Source: Copromyces sp. CBS 386.78 (lineage: Eukaryota > Ascomycota > Sordariomycetes > Sordariales > Sordariaceae). From it: a stretch of DNA of 64,000 nucleotides. The stretch lies in the NCBI GenBank assembly GCA_030685235.1, contig MU839143.1, forward strand, positions 1 to 64,000, written 5' to 3'. Position 1 is the stretch's first letter, and each line of letters begins with the position of its first letter. Below, piece by piece: positions 1 through 11,536 of this stretch. The position numbers were made by a program, and so were the translations under genes. Below the pieces are notes generated by a model. That model saw only the letters and a program-made list of their open reading frames with translations. It searched no databases and was not told the origin of the DNA.

Positions 1-1650
1 CTGGTGAGCTGATGCGGGTCGCAGGGTTTCTTGGGTTCGATCCAGTGACAGGATTGGCTTGAGTAAAAACAAATCGAGTGAGAAAAAGCGGTACTTAACA
101 CAAGGGGCCTCCTGGACAGCACGTTTTTCTCTTTCCTTGTTCTCACTCTGTGATGCCAAATTTGGAAACTTGTACTTCCATTTCTTCTTCTTCTTCTTCT
201 TCTGGCGGGGGCGGGCTAACGTAAGAATAGGGACCCTGTTCCTGTTCACATAGGTATTAAAAGCACGGGTACCTTATGCCCTCATGGAGGTGACCATCCG
301 ATCCTTTTTAGTGTACATACCTCGGAAGGAAAAGCAGCGGGAAACATGTGGAAGAGCACTGCAGTGTCTTTCTCTGAAATCTGTTTGGCGGCACCGCGGC
401 GTTGAGACTTGTTCAGCTGCGGCGGCGCCTATCAGTTTAAAGATCCAATCGATAAACAGAAAGGACAAAACCCACCTGCCGAGTTGGGCCAAGTCTTCCT
501 TTCGAGTTTCTATGTTTAGTGCAAAATAAGAATTTGGAAGCGCGATGTGACTTGTGCCCGCATAGCGTCTGCATCCCGGATTGGTCGACTCCAATTGGCC
601 ATTACAGTGTGGGCGCTTGCGCCTGCACCATACAGAGAGGACACTGACAGGGGAGCATGGGACTTGTGGTGAAAGACCGACCAACCAACCAACCAACCAA
701 CCACAGAGTTTTGTCCGTCTCCGTTCACGGTGGTGTCACCAACACCAAATTTTCTCGTCTTCCCTGTCGTTGTCACCGAAAGAAGAACAATGGAAATGGA
801 AGGGGGTTTGCCCCCAGCTGGAAGTACCGAGGAGGGGGCGAGAGGGCTTTGTCCTTCCTGTCCTACCTATCACAGGACCGGATCGATAGTACAGATGAAG
901 AGGAATGAGCCGGTTGGTTGGTGTCGCGATTTCACGTTCAACCATCTCCTTCCCGTCGGAGGCGGCTGCATGTAGATAGGATGGCCTCGACGACGATGGG
1001 GACATGGATGACGGACCGCGCGGACGACTGGGGTTCGAGGAGTGTGTTCGAGGGGAGGGAACATGGCTCATGGCGCTTCCAGCCATGCTTCCCCTCCTCA
1101 GTCAGCCCTCTCTTCAGTTCCTTTCCCATACAATATCTCTCACCACTACACTACCAACTGGCAACGACTGGTCTCCCGTCCGTCAATAGTTGCCCTCCCT
1201 GATCCGCCAGCCCTCCCGCCCACATTACAACTTGCCGCCGTTAAAGCTCGCATCCGTTCGTGCTACGTACATAGTGATACTACTATCCGGCACACACTCT
1301 GAAGGATCTGCTGCTCGCTGGGCCCAATCATATCACATCATTTAATATACTACTACTACAACTACTACCGCTCTATATAGCCGCCCGTGTCCCCCTCCGC
1401 ATCCCCCCCTCCCCTACGCACACGTTTTCTTCCATTCTTCTCTGTTGTTTCTCGCTTCTTTTGGTTCTAGATTTCTCAAAGAGGGTTTCTAGACTGCCAA
1501 GTTGCTCAGTTGGTGGGCTTTGACGACTCTGTGGAATTTGTTTTGCTTCTCTTCTGATTTTGTTTGTTTGATTATAACAGAACAGAAGGAGAAGCAAGCA
1601 AGCACGAGATCTGGAACGAACCGAGTGAGAACCAACCCGACATTCTGGAA
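1..1650. other. Upstream region without a supported gene
   Basis: No reading frame here has family resemblance or sustained coding character; the ORFs present overlap one another on both strands. It holds a short tandem of ACCA units near 680-703, a TTC run near 183-200, and the promoter-like signals at 1324-1380. It most likely is the promoter and 5' leader of the gene starting at 1651. Confidence 0.6.
1324..1380 (+). promoter_or_regulatory. Candidate core promoter (CCAAT box and TATA-like box)
   Basis: A CCAAT pentamer lies at 1324-1328 and a TATATAG sequence at 1374-1380, followed by a long pyrimidine-rich stretch (about 1385-1465) of the kind in which fungal transcripts often start. The coding region begins at 1651, so the leader would be roughly 200-250 nt. 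This is read from sequence only; no transcript data are available. Confidence 0.4.
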
Positions 1651-3654
1651 ATGTCGACTCATCAATCCCAGCCCAGCAGCCCGCCCAAGAGGCCAAGGCT
1701 TTCCCTCCAGATCAAAACCTTCAATGAATCGAGTGTCAGGACATCCAGGACGCTGGCCGCCGCCGTGGACGTCAAGTCTCCTACAGCCTTCAACACACTG
1801 TCGAATGTTTACGCCACCGCCGTGGATAGGTCGACGCCCATCCAGGAGCATGCCCCGGCAACAGCGCTATCAGGCGGGAGGCCGATGCTGCGCCTCCAAA
1901 CCCAGGCTGGCCAAGATGGCGGAGCAGCAGTATCCAAGGACCGTCGACTACAAACTCCTTATTTGGGCCCATATCTCGACACTCCCGTCACGGCACAACC
2001 AATGTCACCTGCCATTGCAACAGCACAAAGCCAGATGATGTTTCCCAGTGCCATGACAGCGACACCACCACTATCCGCCCAGCCGCAAGAGCAAAACGGC
2101 CCTCGCGTGTTTACCTTTGAGTCTAGCAACAACAATATGACACAGCCACCGTCACTTACCCTCAATACCACCACCACCACATCACAAGCATCAGAGATGC
2201 CTTCCTCTTGTTCAGAAACGCCCAGGAGGCGAACCACCTTTTCATCCAACGTCAAGCTCCCCTACACCCACCCGCGTTCCCTCCGCAGCATCCTCCGCAA
2301 CAGCCCCCTCTGCCAATCCCCCAACTCGTCCAGGCGCCAATCGCTCCGACTGCAGGAAAAGGCCGCTCGGCGAGTGGCGTACAACAGTCCGCTATGCGAG
2401 ACCATCACCACAAGCAAGTACACCAAGTCGCACGTGGACCTTTTGGCCGAAGACTCGGGGACGCCCACGACGCCGACGGGGGCTGCTAAATCCATGTCAT
2501 CATCATCATCATCTGAGGGATCATGCCGCTCCTGCTCGTCCTCGTCAGAAGGCGAGGAACTGCTAGACCAAACCATGGCCTACACGGGTAACGAAACCCG
2601 CGACGGGGGCCAGACCCCGGGGCCGTATGAGGAAATGCGCAGACGCATGGCGGGCATGCACGCGTCGACGCCCATCTCGCTTTCGCCCACGAGCGGGGGG
2701 ATACGCAAGCAGCGCGGCAATGCCGCCGGAAGGAAGAGGGAGAAGAAGCGGAGGTGGGTGTGGACTATCGGGAAGGATGCCGAGGATGCGGAGCTGGAGG
2801 AGTGCGGGAGCCCGGTGGTGCCCTGGACGGCGAGGCCGGAGCTGTCGAACGCCGTGGCCGAAAAAAGGGAGACGGCCGCTGTGGCTATGGGTGTGCCCAT
2901 GTTGGCGGTGCCGATGCCGCCCAAGGGTAGGGCGAGGACGAGGGCGCAGACGCAGGCGCAGGGTGCCGGACAGGGGCAGTCTGAGGTTAGTGTTGCTGGG
3001 AACAAAGCTGCGACTGCGGCGGCGGCGGTGGCGGCGACTGTGGCATTGCAATTGCAAATACCCAAGCTGCCGGTGCCGGGGCGGCCGACCAGTAGGAGGC
3101 TAAGGCCTGCTTTGAGCTTGCCCTGCATGTCTTTGTCTACGCCCGTGGCTTGTACTGCTACTCCTCTAGCACTGCCCTCCAGCTTGGTGCAACATCAGCA
3201 ACCACAACAGCAACAACCGCAGCAGCAAACACAACAGCAACAGTCCCGCGCCACACTCACCCCCGAACCCACGCTCCCTTCTCTCTCACAACAACCTCAG
3301 CACATGGTACCCAACACCCCATCCATGGAATCCGTCACCAGCATGACCAGCATCCTGTCGCAAGACTCGGTCTTCGACACCTCGTCCGAAATGTACAACG
3401 GGGACGTGGAGATGTCGGATGCTAGTAGCGTTTATTCTGCTGGTGATAATGAGTCTCTGCTTGGCGGTGGAGAGGAGGATGTCTACAAGAACTATTTGCA
3501 GGTTAATGGGAATAACTTTGGTTTCAATGGGCGTGTTGGGGGAACTAGTGATCAGCCATGTCACTCGTCGGATATGGAAATGGATATGGATACGCCTACG
3601 GCTGGGGGAAGGCCGGGGTATGCGGTTGAAAGGTTGGGGTTGGGCATCTGTTAA
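1651..3654 (+). CDS. Low-complexity conserved fungal protein, function unknown (667 aa)
   Basis: Single-exon frame. I chose the ATG at 1651 (MSTHQSQPSSPPKRPRLS...) over an in-frame ATG 29 codons upstream, because the basic Pro/Lys/Arg/Leu stretch that follows (residues about 11-22) looks like a conserved N-terminus and the upstream codons look like leader. The rest is low complexity: a Ser-rich and acidic region near residues 285-310, a basic block with KREKKRRWVWTIG near 366-378, an Ala-rich run near 455-465, a Gln-rich stretch near 515-545, and an acidic C-terminal third. No signal peptide, membrane segment or catalytic motif is visible. The basic blocks could serve as nuclear localisation signals, so a nuclear or regulatory role is possible, but that is inference. 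I do not assign a function. Confidence 0.8.
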   Translation: MSTHQSQPSSPPKRPRLSLQIKTFNESSVRTSRTLAAAVDVKSPTAFNTLSNVYATAVDRSTPIQEHAPATALSGGRPMLRLQTQAGQDGGAAVSKDRRLQTPYLGPYLDTPVTAQPMSPAIATAQSQMMFPSAMTATPPLSAQPQEQNGPRVFTFESSNNNMTQPPSLTLNTTTTTSQASEMPSSCSETPRRRTTFSSNVKLPYTHPRSLRSILRNSPLCQSPNSSRRQSLRLQEKAARRVAYNSPLCETITTSKYTKSHVDLLAEDSGTPTTPTGAAKSMSSSSSSEGSCRSCSSSSEGEELLDQTMAYTGNETRDGGQTPGPYEEMRRRMAGMHASTPISLSPTSGGIRKQRGNAAGRKREKKRRWVWTIGKDAEDAELEECGSPVVPWTARPELSNAVAEKRETAAVAMGVPMLAVPMPPKGRARTRAQTQAQGAGQGQSEVSVAGNKAATAAAAVAATVALQLQIPKLPVPGRPTSRRLRPALSLPCMSLSTPVACTATPLALPSSLVQHQQPQQQQPQQQTQQQQSRATLTPEPTLPSLSQQPQHMVPNTPSMESVTSMTSILSQDSVFDTSSEMYNGDVEMSDASSVYSAGDNESLLGGGEEDVYKNYLQVNGNNFGFNGRVGGTSDQPCHSSDMEMDMDTPTAGGRPGYAVERLGLGIC

Positions 3655-4207
3655 GTTAGACCAGGTATACAGAGCATCGATTGCGATATGGGTATGCATA
3701 TGGGTGGGAGGTTTAGCTACTGCTTTGTCTTTTTTGTTTTGGGTTCTAGGTGTCAAAGGGAATGATGGGTTTGAAAATATGTGGTTATGGTTATGGAACA
3801 TGGACATGATGGATGGATGGATGGGATATGAACTGGCTGGATCAGAGACCGATAGGATGAAGGCGTAAATCAAACAAACCATTTCACCTTTATTATGCCG
3901 TGATTCCTTTCGCTTTCGTTTCAACCGACGATGCTATTACTAGGTCTATCGCCATTGGTCCTTTAAACCATTCGGCTAATGGACCCATCTCCACGTAGCA
4001 TTACCGACTGCGTAGACGTTGACATGCAGATAGCTTCCTTTACACGTGTGAAGTGGACAGTTCCGGCTCTCATATCCAGGATTCCAGGATTCTAGGTAAA
4101 TATGTCAAACCAGCCAATCATTCGGAGCGGAAGCGTCAGTTTCTTTCTTTGCTCCGAAGCACAGCATCTTGGCAAATAACTTGGTTGCATTTCGTTTGTT
4201 CACAGTG
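3655..4207. other. 3' flank and spacer before the AT-rich island
   Basis: Ordinary-composition DNA after the stop at 3652-3654; it includes a short ATGG repeat at about 3808-3823. No gene is supported. It presumably contains the 3' UTR of the upstream gene. Confidence 0.6.
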
Positions 4208-4217
4208 GAGAGAGCAG

Positions 4218-5882
4218 GAGTTACCACCTCACCTCAACCATCGGGGAAACGTCGGCTCAACCATTGAGTGCCAAGACCGTGCCAAGACAGAACTGATCTC
4301 AGAAAAGAGTATGCCAAGACTTAATTTCACACAGTACGGTTTAACAACAATTAATTTTCAGAAGGATATTATAAATACCTATATAGGCTTAGTGTATATA
4401 TAAGGAAAATTAGTCTTAAAACGGTTATAAATAAATTTATGTATATTATATAATAAATATAGAATTATAACCTTCTAAAAATTAATTTAAGAACTCGTTC
4501 TTAACGAGTTTGGAACCGGTTAATATAATGTTTTAATCGTTTACAAAACTCGATCCAAAATATCTTTTATAACTAAAACTATATATATTTATTTCAATTT
4601 TATTATATTCCTATTACATTAACTAGATAGAAACTTATTTCAAACTTGATTATATACTTATAAATATTTCTTAATCGTAAGAAGTGAAAAATTGAATTTA
4701 AATACTATATTATATAGTATTTACGTATATTATATATAAATAATAAATAAAATTATTAATTTTATATTTAAACTGGAATTTATACTACTTTATACTTTTA
4801 ATCTTATTTTATTTATAATTTTTAATATAAAAAGTAAAAAAGTTATTTTTCTTATATAGTATTAAATATTGTATAATATCTTTATATTATAGTATTTAAT
4901 TTAAAATGTAGAATATAAATATATATTAATCGGTTTATAATTATAATAATACGATTATTAACTATTTTTAATTTGACTAATAAGTTAACATCATATTAGA
5001 AACTCGTTCCAATTACATTAACAAGATGGGAACTTGTTTCGAACTCGATTATATACTTATAAATATTTCTTAATCGTAAGAAGTAAAAAATATAATTTAA
5101 ATACTATATTATATAGGATTTAGCTATATTATATATAAATAATTAATTAAATTATTTATTTTTTATTCAAATACGAATTTATATTATTTTTCACTTTTGT
5201 CCTTATTTCATATATAATTTTTAATATAAAAAGTCAACAAGTTAATTTTCTCGTATAATATTGAATATTATATAATATCTTTATATTATAGTATTTAGTT
5301 TAAAATATAGAATATAAATATATATTAATCGTTTTGTAATTATAATAATACGATTATTAACTATTTTTAATTTGACTAATAAGTTAACATCTTATTAAAA
5401 ACTCGTTCCTATTACATTAACTAGATAGAAACTCATTTGCAACTATATTTATAAAATAAGATAATTATAATACTATATATTAATAAATAATAACAGTATT
5501 TACTTTTGTATAAATATATATAAATTAGATTTTAACAAAAATATTATAATTATTATCTTATTTCAATTTTTATCCTATATAACCTAATTCTAACTCGTTA
5601 GAAACTCGTCTCTAACGAGTTTATAGTTCTTAATAATACCTGCTTATTAATTCTTACATAAAATCTTAATATTAAATTTTTTATTTTTTTTTAGATGACT
5701 AACCGTTTTGGGATTAGTTCCAATGCAATTTTAAAACTATTCGATATTGAACATGTCCGAAATTATTAGCCCTCAAAGTCGGGTTGATTTTACTTACAGT
5801 GTGGGGCGACACACTTGGCATCGTCTTGGCACTCAATGGTTGTGCCGACGTTTCCCCGATGGTTGAGGTGAGCTACCCACTC
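4218..5882. mobile_element. RIP-degraded DNA transposon with ~70-bp inverted ends (MULE-like)
   Basis: The two edges of this AT-rich island are inverted copies of each other. 4229-4277 matches the reverse complement of 5823-5871 with one mismatch, and weaker similarity continues inward to 4287/5814. Moving outward by 11 bp on each side, both ends read GAGT, and both are followed immediately by the same 10-mer GAGAGAGCAG in direct orientation (4208-4217 and 5883-5892), which fits a target-site duplication. A 9-11 bp duplication and long terminal repeats starting GAG are typical of Mutator-like elements. The interior (about 4330-5770) is extremely TpA-rich and has no surviving coding frame, as expected after RIP. 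The terminal repeats keep normal composition. A non-autonomous element is most likely; a hAT-type element is the alternative. Confidence 0.6.
4613..5410. repeat. Two 399-bp tandem units inside the AT-rich island
   Basis: A unit beginning ATTACATTAAC at 4613 recurs at 5012 and a third copy starts at 5411. Spacing is 399 bp each time. The two full units agree along their length, with most differences being C/T or G/A. The third copy loses similarity after about 30 bp. The motif AACTCGTT and its complement AACGAGTT occur repeatedly in and around the units. Confidence 0.75.
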
Positions 5883-5892
5883 GAGAGAGCAG

Positions 5893-6677
5893 CCACGGCT
5901 TACCCTGAGCTGCGACAATGACGTCATAGCTTCCATAGCTTTACATCCTTCCCAAGAGTACTTGTAAGACAAAACCAAGGTGTCTTCCACTGGAATGTTC
6001 ATCTACACATGGCAGCATATCCGAGTGATCTCTGGGCAGCTTGGGTGGTAATTGGGTTCCCATACCATACAAACTCGACAAGTCTCTGGAAAGGTGAGGA
6101 AGCTCCCGTCAACAGAGATGATGACAGTCAAGCGATCTGCCATCTGGATTTCTTTGACGACGACGATCGGATCGGCCTTTCATATGCTTTATCCCCATTG
6201 GACATTGGGGCTTGGCTGAGGTAGCCAGAGTTGATACTGTACAACCCTCTTTATATGTACTTGATCCAATGGAAGTCCATGGGTTGGACAGAAGCTCCCG
6301 TCACCCTTACCCCCCCCACCCTCGTCAGTCAAGCTTCTCGACCCCATCCATCCCATCTGAATGTCTCTGATTCCTGCTTGTTTTTCTTTTTTAGTGAGAA
6401 TAAGTACTACTGCAGCTACCCTGGGAAACCTGATGCGCCCACTACGTAACACTCTTACCACTTGCGGGGAGCTACACCGTGACAAAGCTATAAACTGGGA
6501 TTCTGGGTCTTCTGGGACGTCCCGTCCACTTCCCCGTCCGTGTCCCTCTTGATCTTGATCTATCAACAACAAGATTTTGAAGGGGCATCATATATCAACT
6601 ATTTCCTCGACTTAATACCAACAACAATATTTATACCTGATACGACCATCTAAAGGAGAGAAATACATTCTAGAAGG

Positions 6678-6678
<1 letters not shown>
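5893..6678. other. Spacer and promoter region of the SMP-C2 gene
   Basis: Normal-composition DNA with no supported gene. A C-run occurs near 6310-6319 and several pyrimidine tracts precede the CAA-repeat leader at 6679. It probably holds the promoter of the gene starting at 6721. Confidence 0.5.
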
Positions 6679-6717
<39 letters not shown>

Positions 6718-6718
6718 A
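6679..6718 (+). repeat. (CAA)n microsatellite in the 5' leader
   Basis: About 13 consecutive CAA triplets end two bases before the ATG at 6721. CAA repeats form little secondary structure, and such leaders are generally easy to scan through. The repeat directly abuts the start codon of the SMP-C2 gene. Confidence 0.9.
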
Positions 6719-6720
6719 AC

Positions 6721-9700
6721 ATGGACGGCCCGGAATCGCGGCACTACCCCGGGGGCGCACCCTACTCGGGCACCAACCGCATCCCCAACATCAAACAGTT
6801 CGTCGAAAGTCTTGATAGGGACAAGAAGAAACGTGATGCCGAACTCGAGGCTCAAACGCGACAGAACGCCCACGATGGAGAGGCTCATGCTCATGTTCCG
6901 ACTCAGAAGTCCGGCAAGAACCGCCGAACCGTCAAGGACCCAATAACCGGAAAGGATGTCGAGATCGAGGATATCAGCAGCAACCACTTGAAGGCAGCCA
7001 AGGACCCAATGGTATGTCTGCATATTCTCACTACACTTACACCACTGGACAAGAACTAACCAACATTTCCCAGTTGACCGTCCCCAACGCAAACCTCGGA
7101 AAGGAAACCACCGTCCAAACCACTTCCTCCCAGTCCGGCGAAGAATACCGCGTAGCCCAAGATGTCACAGCGCCTCCTGATCCCATCGCCAACGGCTCCA
7201 CCAGCGACGTGCCCATCCATGGCGAAAAGACCAACGTGCTCTTCCACCCCACCCCTTCCATCTCCTTCGAGCCCATGTTCGACTCCATCGAGGCCCGCGC
7301 CAACGTTCTCTGCGCATTCGTCTTCATCGCCATCGTCTTTATCGGAAAGGTGCTCGGTGGCAGCCTCTGGGGCTTATTTCCCCTCGGCACCTGCGTCGCC
7401 AGCGCTGTCTTCTTGTGGGCCAAGGACCTCATCCGTCAGGGGCGGGACATGGAATGGACGAGCGAGCAGAAGCGCGGCGAGACGGCTGTGGTCAACCTGA
7501 TTCCGGAAAGCGTCGAGTGGCTGAACACTGCCGTTGGCCTGATCTGGGGGCTCATCAACCCGGACATGTTTGAACCTGTTGCCGACACCCTCGAGGATAT
7601 CATGCAGGCCAGTGTTCCCGGGGTCATCGAGAACGTCAAGGTCAACGACATCAGCCAGGGTAGCAACCCGCTCCGCATTCTCAGCTTGAGAGCCCTGCCC
7701 GATAGCCACGTCCAGGATCTGAAGGCTGAGATTCGCAAGGAGGACGAGAAGAGCAAGGACCCCCAGGAGCTGGCGGCTGAGGAAGGGGGTGGTGACTTTT
7801 ACAACCTCGAGGCTACTGTTGCTTACCACTCTCTGCCTTCCAGCGGAGACGTCTCCTCCAAGGCCAAGAACATGGGCATGCAGTTGGTCTTCTACCTCGG
7901 TCTCAAGGGCTTCTTTGGAGTCCCCTTCCCCGTCTGGGTCGAGCTCAACGGCCTTGTCGCCACTTGCAGACTCAGAATTGCCATGGCTCCTGATCCGCCG
8001 TTCATCAAGACGCTCAGCTTCACCCTTATGGGCCTGCCCAAGGTCGAGGCCAGCTGTGTTCCCCTCATGCAAAAGGGAGCCAATATCCTTAACCTGCCTG
8101 TCATCTCCAACTTTGTCAACTGGGCCATCGCAACCGCTGCTGGCATGTACGTTGCGCCCAAGTCCATGACGTTGGACATTGGCAAGATGCTTCAGGGAGA
8201 TACCGTCAAGAAGGAGACCCAGGCCCTTGGTGTTCTTTTCATTCGCATTCACAAGGCCACTGGTCTGAGCAAGCAAGACCGCCGCGGAAGCGAGGGCGGC
8301 GGCTCCGACCCTTACATCTGCGTCTCCTTCTCCAAGTTCGGCAAGCCGCAATACTGCACTCGCGTCATCCAGGACGACCTCAACCCCGTCTTCTCCGAGA
8401 CTTGCGCCTTGCTCGTCACTCCCGATATCATCAAGGCTGATGAGCAACTTTCCCTCGAGCTCTGGGACAGCGACCGCAGCTCCGCCGACGACGTTGTCGG
8501 CAAGATTGAGCTGAGCATCCAGAAGCTGATTCAGCACCCCGGCAAGATGTTCCCCCAGACTTCCAAGCTCCGCGGCGTCAAGGCTGGCAGCTCCATGCCT
8601 GGCGAGCTTCACTGGGAGGTTGGCTTCTTCGGAAAGACCCAGTTCAGAAAGGCTCTCAGGACTGATGGCAAGGACCACAAGCTGCCCAAGGAACTCCGCG
8701 ACAAGCCTGAGCTTCAGGATGACAAGGGCACTCTTGATAACACGGAGGAAGACGCCGTAGTCCATACTCCTCCCGACCCGTTGTGGCCTAGCGGTATTCT
8801 GAGCGTTATTGTCCACCAGATCGTCAACCTGGAGCTCGAGAACGTCAAGGGATCCAACGGTAAGAGGAAGGGCAAGGAGTACGAGCCCGCCAGGCCTGAG
8901 GCCGGCGAGATGAAGGAAGAATCAGGCGGCAAGCTGCCCAGCTCATACTGCACTATCCTCATCAACGACGAGCTCGTCTACAAGACGCGTACCAAGGTGG
9001 TCTCCTCTAAGCCCATCTTTGAAGCCGGTACCGAGCGCTTCGTCCGCGACTGGCGCTCGTCCATCGTGACCATCACCGTGCGCGACTCGCGCAACCGCCA
9101 ACACGACCCCATCATCGGCGTCGTCCCGCTCAAGCTCTCGGACGTGTTCCAGACCGCCAGCCAGAGCACCCGCTGGTACCCTCTCGACGGCGGCATCGGC
9201 TTCGGCCGCATCCGCATCTCGCTCCTTTTCCGCTCCGTCGAGCTCAAGCTTCCTCCCCCGCAGCTCGGCTTCGGCGAGATCGGCACCTTCGAGTTCACTT
9301 CGGACAACATCACCACCTCCGGCTTCGCGCCCACGGACAAGATGAAGATCAAGCTGCGCACCGGCGGCTCGTCGGCCAAGATTCCCGGCGACGTCTGCTC
9401 GTACACTCCCGACGGGCAGTCGGGAATCACGTGGGACATTTCGGGCGATGCTGCCCGCAACAAGCACTCCAAGAAGATCCGCCTTCCGGTGCGCTACCGC
9501 TACCGCTCCCCCGTCTTCTTCGAGTTCCACCGCTCCGGCAAGCGCAACACGGACACCTTCGCCGCCTTCTGGCTGCAAGACCTGGTGGACAACGAAGAAA
9601 AGGACTTCGACATACCCATCTGGCGCTGTAACAACGGCATGCGGCTGTCGCAGAACTACATCACGGAGGAGAACTACCGGTCTGTTCCCGACCTGCAGAT

Positions 9701-10740
9701 CGAGGAGCTTGGCCGGTTGCGGTTTAGGGGCCGGTTCAAGCCGGGGACGGATCGGGATCATCTCAAGTTTGTTAGCGATAATGATTCCCGCGAGACGATC
9801 GAGAGCTGGGAGGCCTGTTTCGCCGAGGGCGTCAGGGCTGAGCACGTCAACAGCGAGGTGCCCCCCATCGTGCAGAGGCTGCATGAGGAGAGCTTGACGG
9901 AGGGACGGGACGTGCTGAAGAAGGCCAGGGAGGAGGACAAGAGGAAGTGGTTGGCGAGGGACGGGACGGATTGGTCTGGTGCGTTTGGACAGGATCCGGA
10001 GGAACTAATTGCTGAGCAGAAGCGCAGGAGATCCAGGGCGGCGAGTGGTGCAAGTTCAGAGGGGAGGAGCACGGAGTATGAGGAGAGTAGCGATGATGAG
10101 TCTCATGAAAGTGGAAGCCACAGCCAGGGCCACAATGGCAACGCCGGCATCATCGGCAACGGAGGATCAGCTGTCGACGACGACGATTCAAACCCCGACT
10201 TGGGTATTGCTGATGGCGACAATGAGAAGCCGATGAACGATAACGCCGGAGGAGAGGATGCCAACGGCGGGATGAACTCGGGGCTGAATGCTGGTAACGG
10301 CTCGGCCGCAGCCGGTGAGCATCCTGCTCACGCTGCCAACGGATCAGCGTCCATGATCAACGTCGATGGAAGACAGTCGATGGATAGCCAGGCTACGCAG
10401 CCTACCACGTCAGCTGGACGGTCGATCAAGAGCGCCACGGGCTCCAGCAGTAAGAATCCCATCAAGCAGTTCAAGGAGTATAGAGGCCGCAGTCGGGATT
10501 TGCATCGGCAGCATCGGGGGTTGATGCAGTGGTGAGTTTTTTTTCTTCTTTCTTTCCTTTCATCTCACTTTTCCCCCGAGGACTTTCTCTTTTGGATGAG
10601 GAGTATACTAACATACCCAACCCAGGAAACCTATGCGCAACGTCCAATTCGCCAAGGACGAGGCCCTCTTCGCGGCTCGCAGGCTCAAGAAGGTTGGAAG
10701 CCTGAGTGGACGGACGCCGGATGTTGAGACGGAGGTTTAA
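6721..10740 (+). CDS. mug190: Mug190/tricalbin-like SMP and C2 domain protein (1287 aa)
   Basis: Exons 6721-7011, 7074-10531 and 10626-10740; introns of 62 and 94 nt, the second with a TACTAAC branch site; total 1288 codons. Domain order: a polar N-terminus with GTNRIPNIKQFVESL; a hydrophobic hairpin at about residues 174-215; an SMP lipid-transfer domain at about 232-472; a C2 domain at about 485-600 (GVLFIRIHKATGL, GGGSDPYICVSF, then ELWDSD); a second C2-like domain at about 667-810; and a low-complexity acidic/Asn/Gly-rich tail. This matches the fission yeast Mug190 and tricalbin architecture: ER membrane proteins that tether ER to plasma membrane and move lipids between them. The internal stop at 10533 is avoided by the last intron, which adds a basic C-terminus. 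Function is from family knowledge; the splice model is read from sequence. Confidence 0.9.
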
Positions 10741-11309
10741 ATACCTTGCTCCCGTGAAAGAGCGTGAAGCTAACCTGGGATTCTTTTTTTTGTTGTTACC
10801 ATTGACAGGTTGGCGGTGGTGGAGACCATTCTTCTTCGAAACGGTTTGATGATAGGAATACGGGCGGATATAGGGTTTGGAAGGAAGGGGAGAGCTTGAC
10901 TTGAATTCGTGAGGTTGAGTTGGTGATGAGTGATGATGGCCAGCGCATGGTATGAATGAGGGTATGAGAGCAGGCGATGATGCGTTACGAGTTCCTATTC
11001 TCTTCCTTTCTTCTTTTGTTCTCGCTTTTTTGATGAAACCCTTTTTTTTTCTTTTGTTCTCGCTTTTTGATGAAACCTTTTTTTTCTTTTTTTCTTGAAG
11101 GGAAATGGGTGGTTGAAAAGTCTCGGGGAAGCCTGTACGTTACGGAATGTTAATCTGATACCTCTTCACATTTTAAGATGTCGACGGTGGTGATCTTCCT
11201 CTATATGTTCATGATGAAGAGTGCCGAGAAAGAGAAAGGAAAAAAAAGGGGGGAAGTAAACAAACGTGGAGCTTGCGTGTCGTCGGCCGGGTGGACCACT
11301 ATTATCATT
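10741..11309. other. 3' flank of the SMP-C2 gene
   Basis: No gene supported. Contains a direct duplication: a segment starting CTTTTGTTCTCGC at 11012 recurs at 11051, each followed by TGATGAAACC and a T-run, giving a 38-39 bp tandem repeat. Probably 3' UTR and spacer. Confidence 0.55.
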
Positions 11310-11492
11310 TACAGTCAGATGCCCTGTAAATGCAAGTACCTATAAATGCAAACACCCAGTAAGTGCTAGAGATTCTCGTGCCTGAGTTCCCAGTTTGGTA
11401 TGTAAGTGCAGGGCCTCTAAGTGCAAATTTTCACTAAGTGCAAAGAAAATGGCCTGCCCGATTTATTTGCATTTACAGGGCATCTGACAATA
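11310..11492. mobile_element. Small TA-flanked inverted-repeat element (MITE, 183 bp)
   Basis: The left end GTCAGATGCCCTGTAAATGC (from 11314) has a perfect 22-bp reverse complement ending at 11488. Each end is preceded, four bases out, by the dinucleotide TA (11310-11311 and 11491-11492), compatible with Tc1/mariner-type TA target duplication. The interior carries at least five variants of TAAGTGCAA / TAAATGCAA in both the arms and the middle. It has no coding capacity. It sits between the SMP-C2 gene and ureG. Confidence 0.65.
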
Positions 11493-11536
11493 CAGTGACT
11501 AGAATAAGCTACCCCTCATTCGATGTCACTCGACTG

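Noticed and set aside
1..60. tRNA-like T arm (GGGTTCGATCC) at the left edge
   Set aside because: The flanking stem does not pair over five bases and no anticodon arm or acceptor stem can be built; treated as chance.
7374..8816. 480-codon open frame on the minus strand
   Set aside because: It lies entirely antisense to the SMP-C2 gene and mirrors its codon bias; no family resemblance.
8943..9884. 313-codon open frame on the minus strand
   Set aside because: Antisense shadow of the C2 region of the same gene, overlapping conserved codons.
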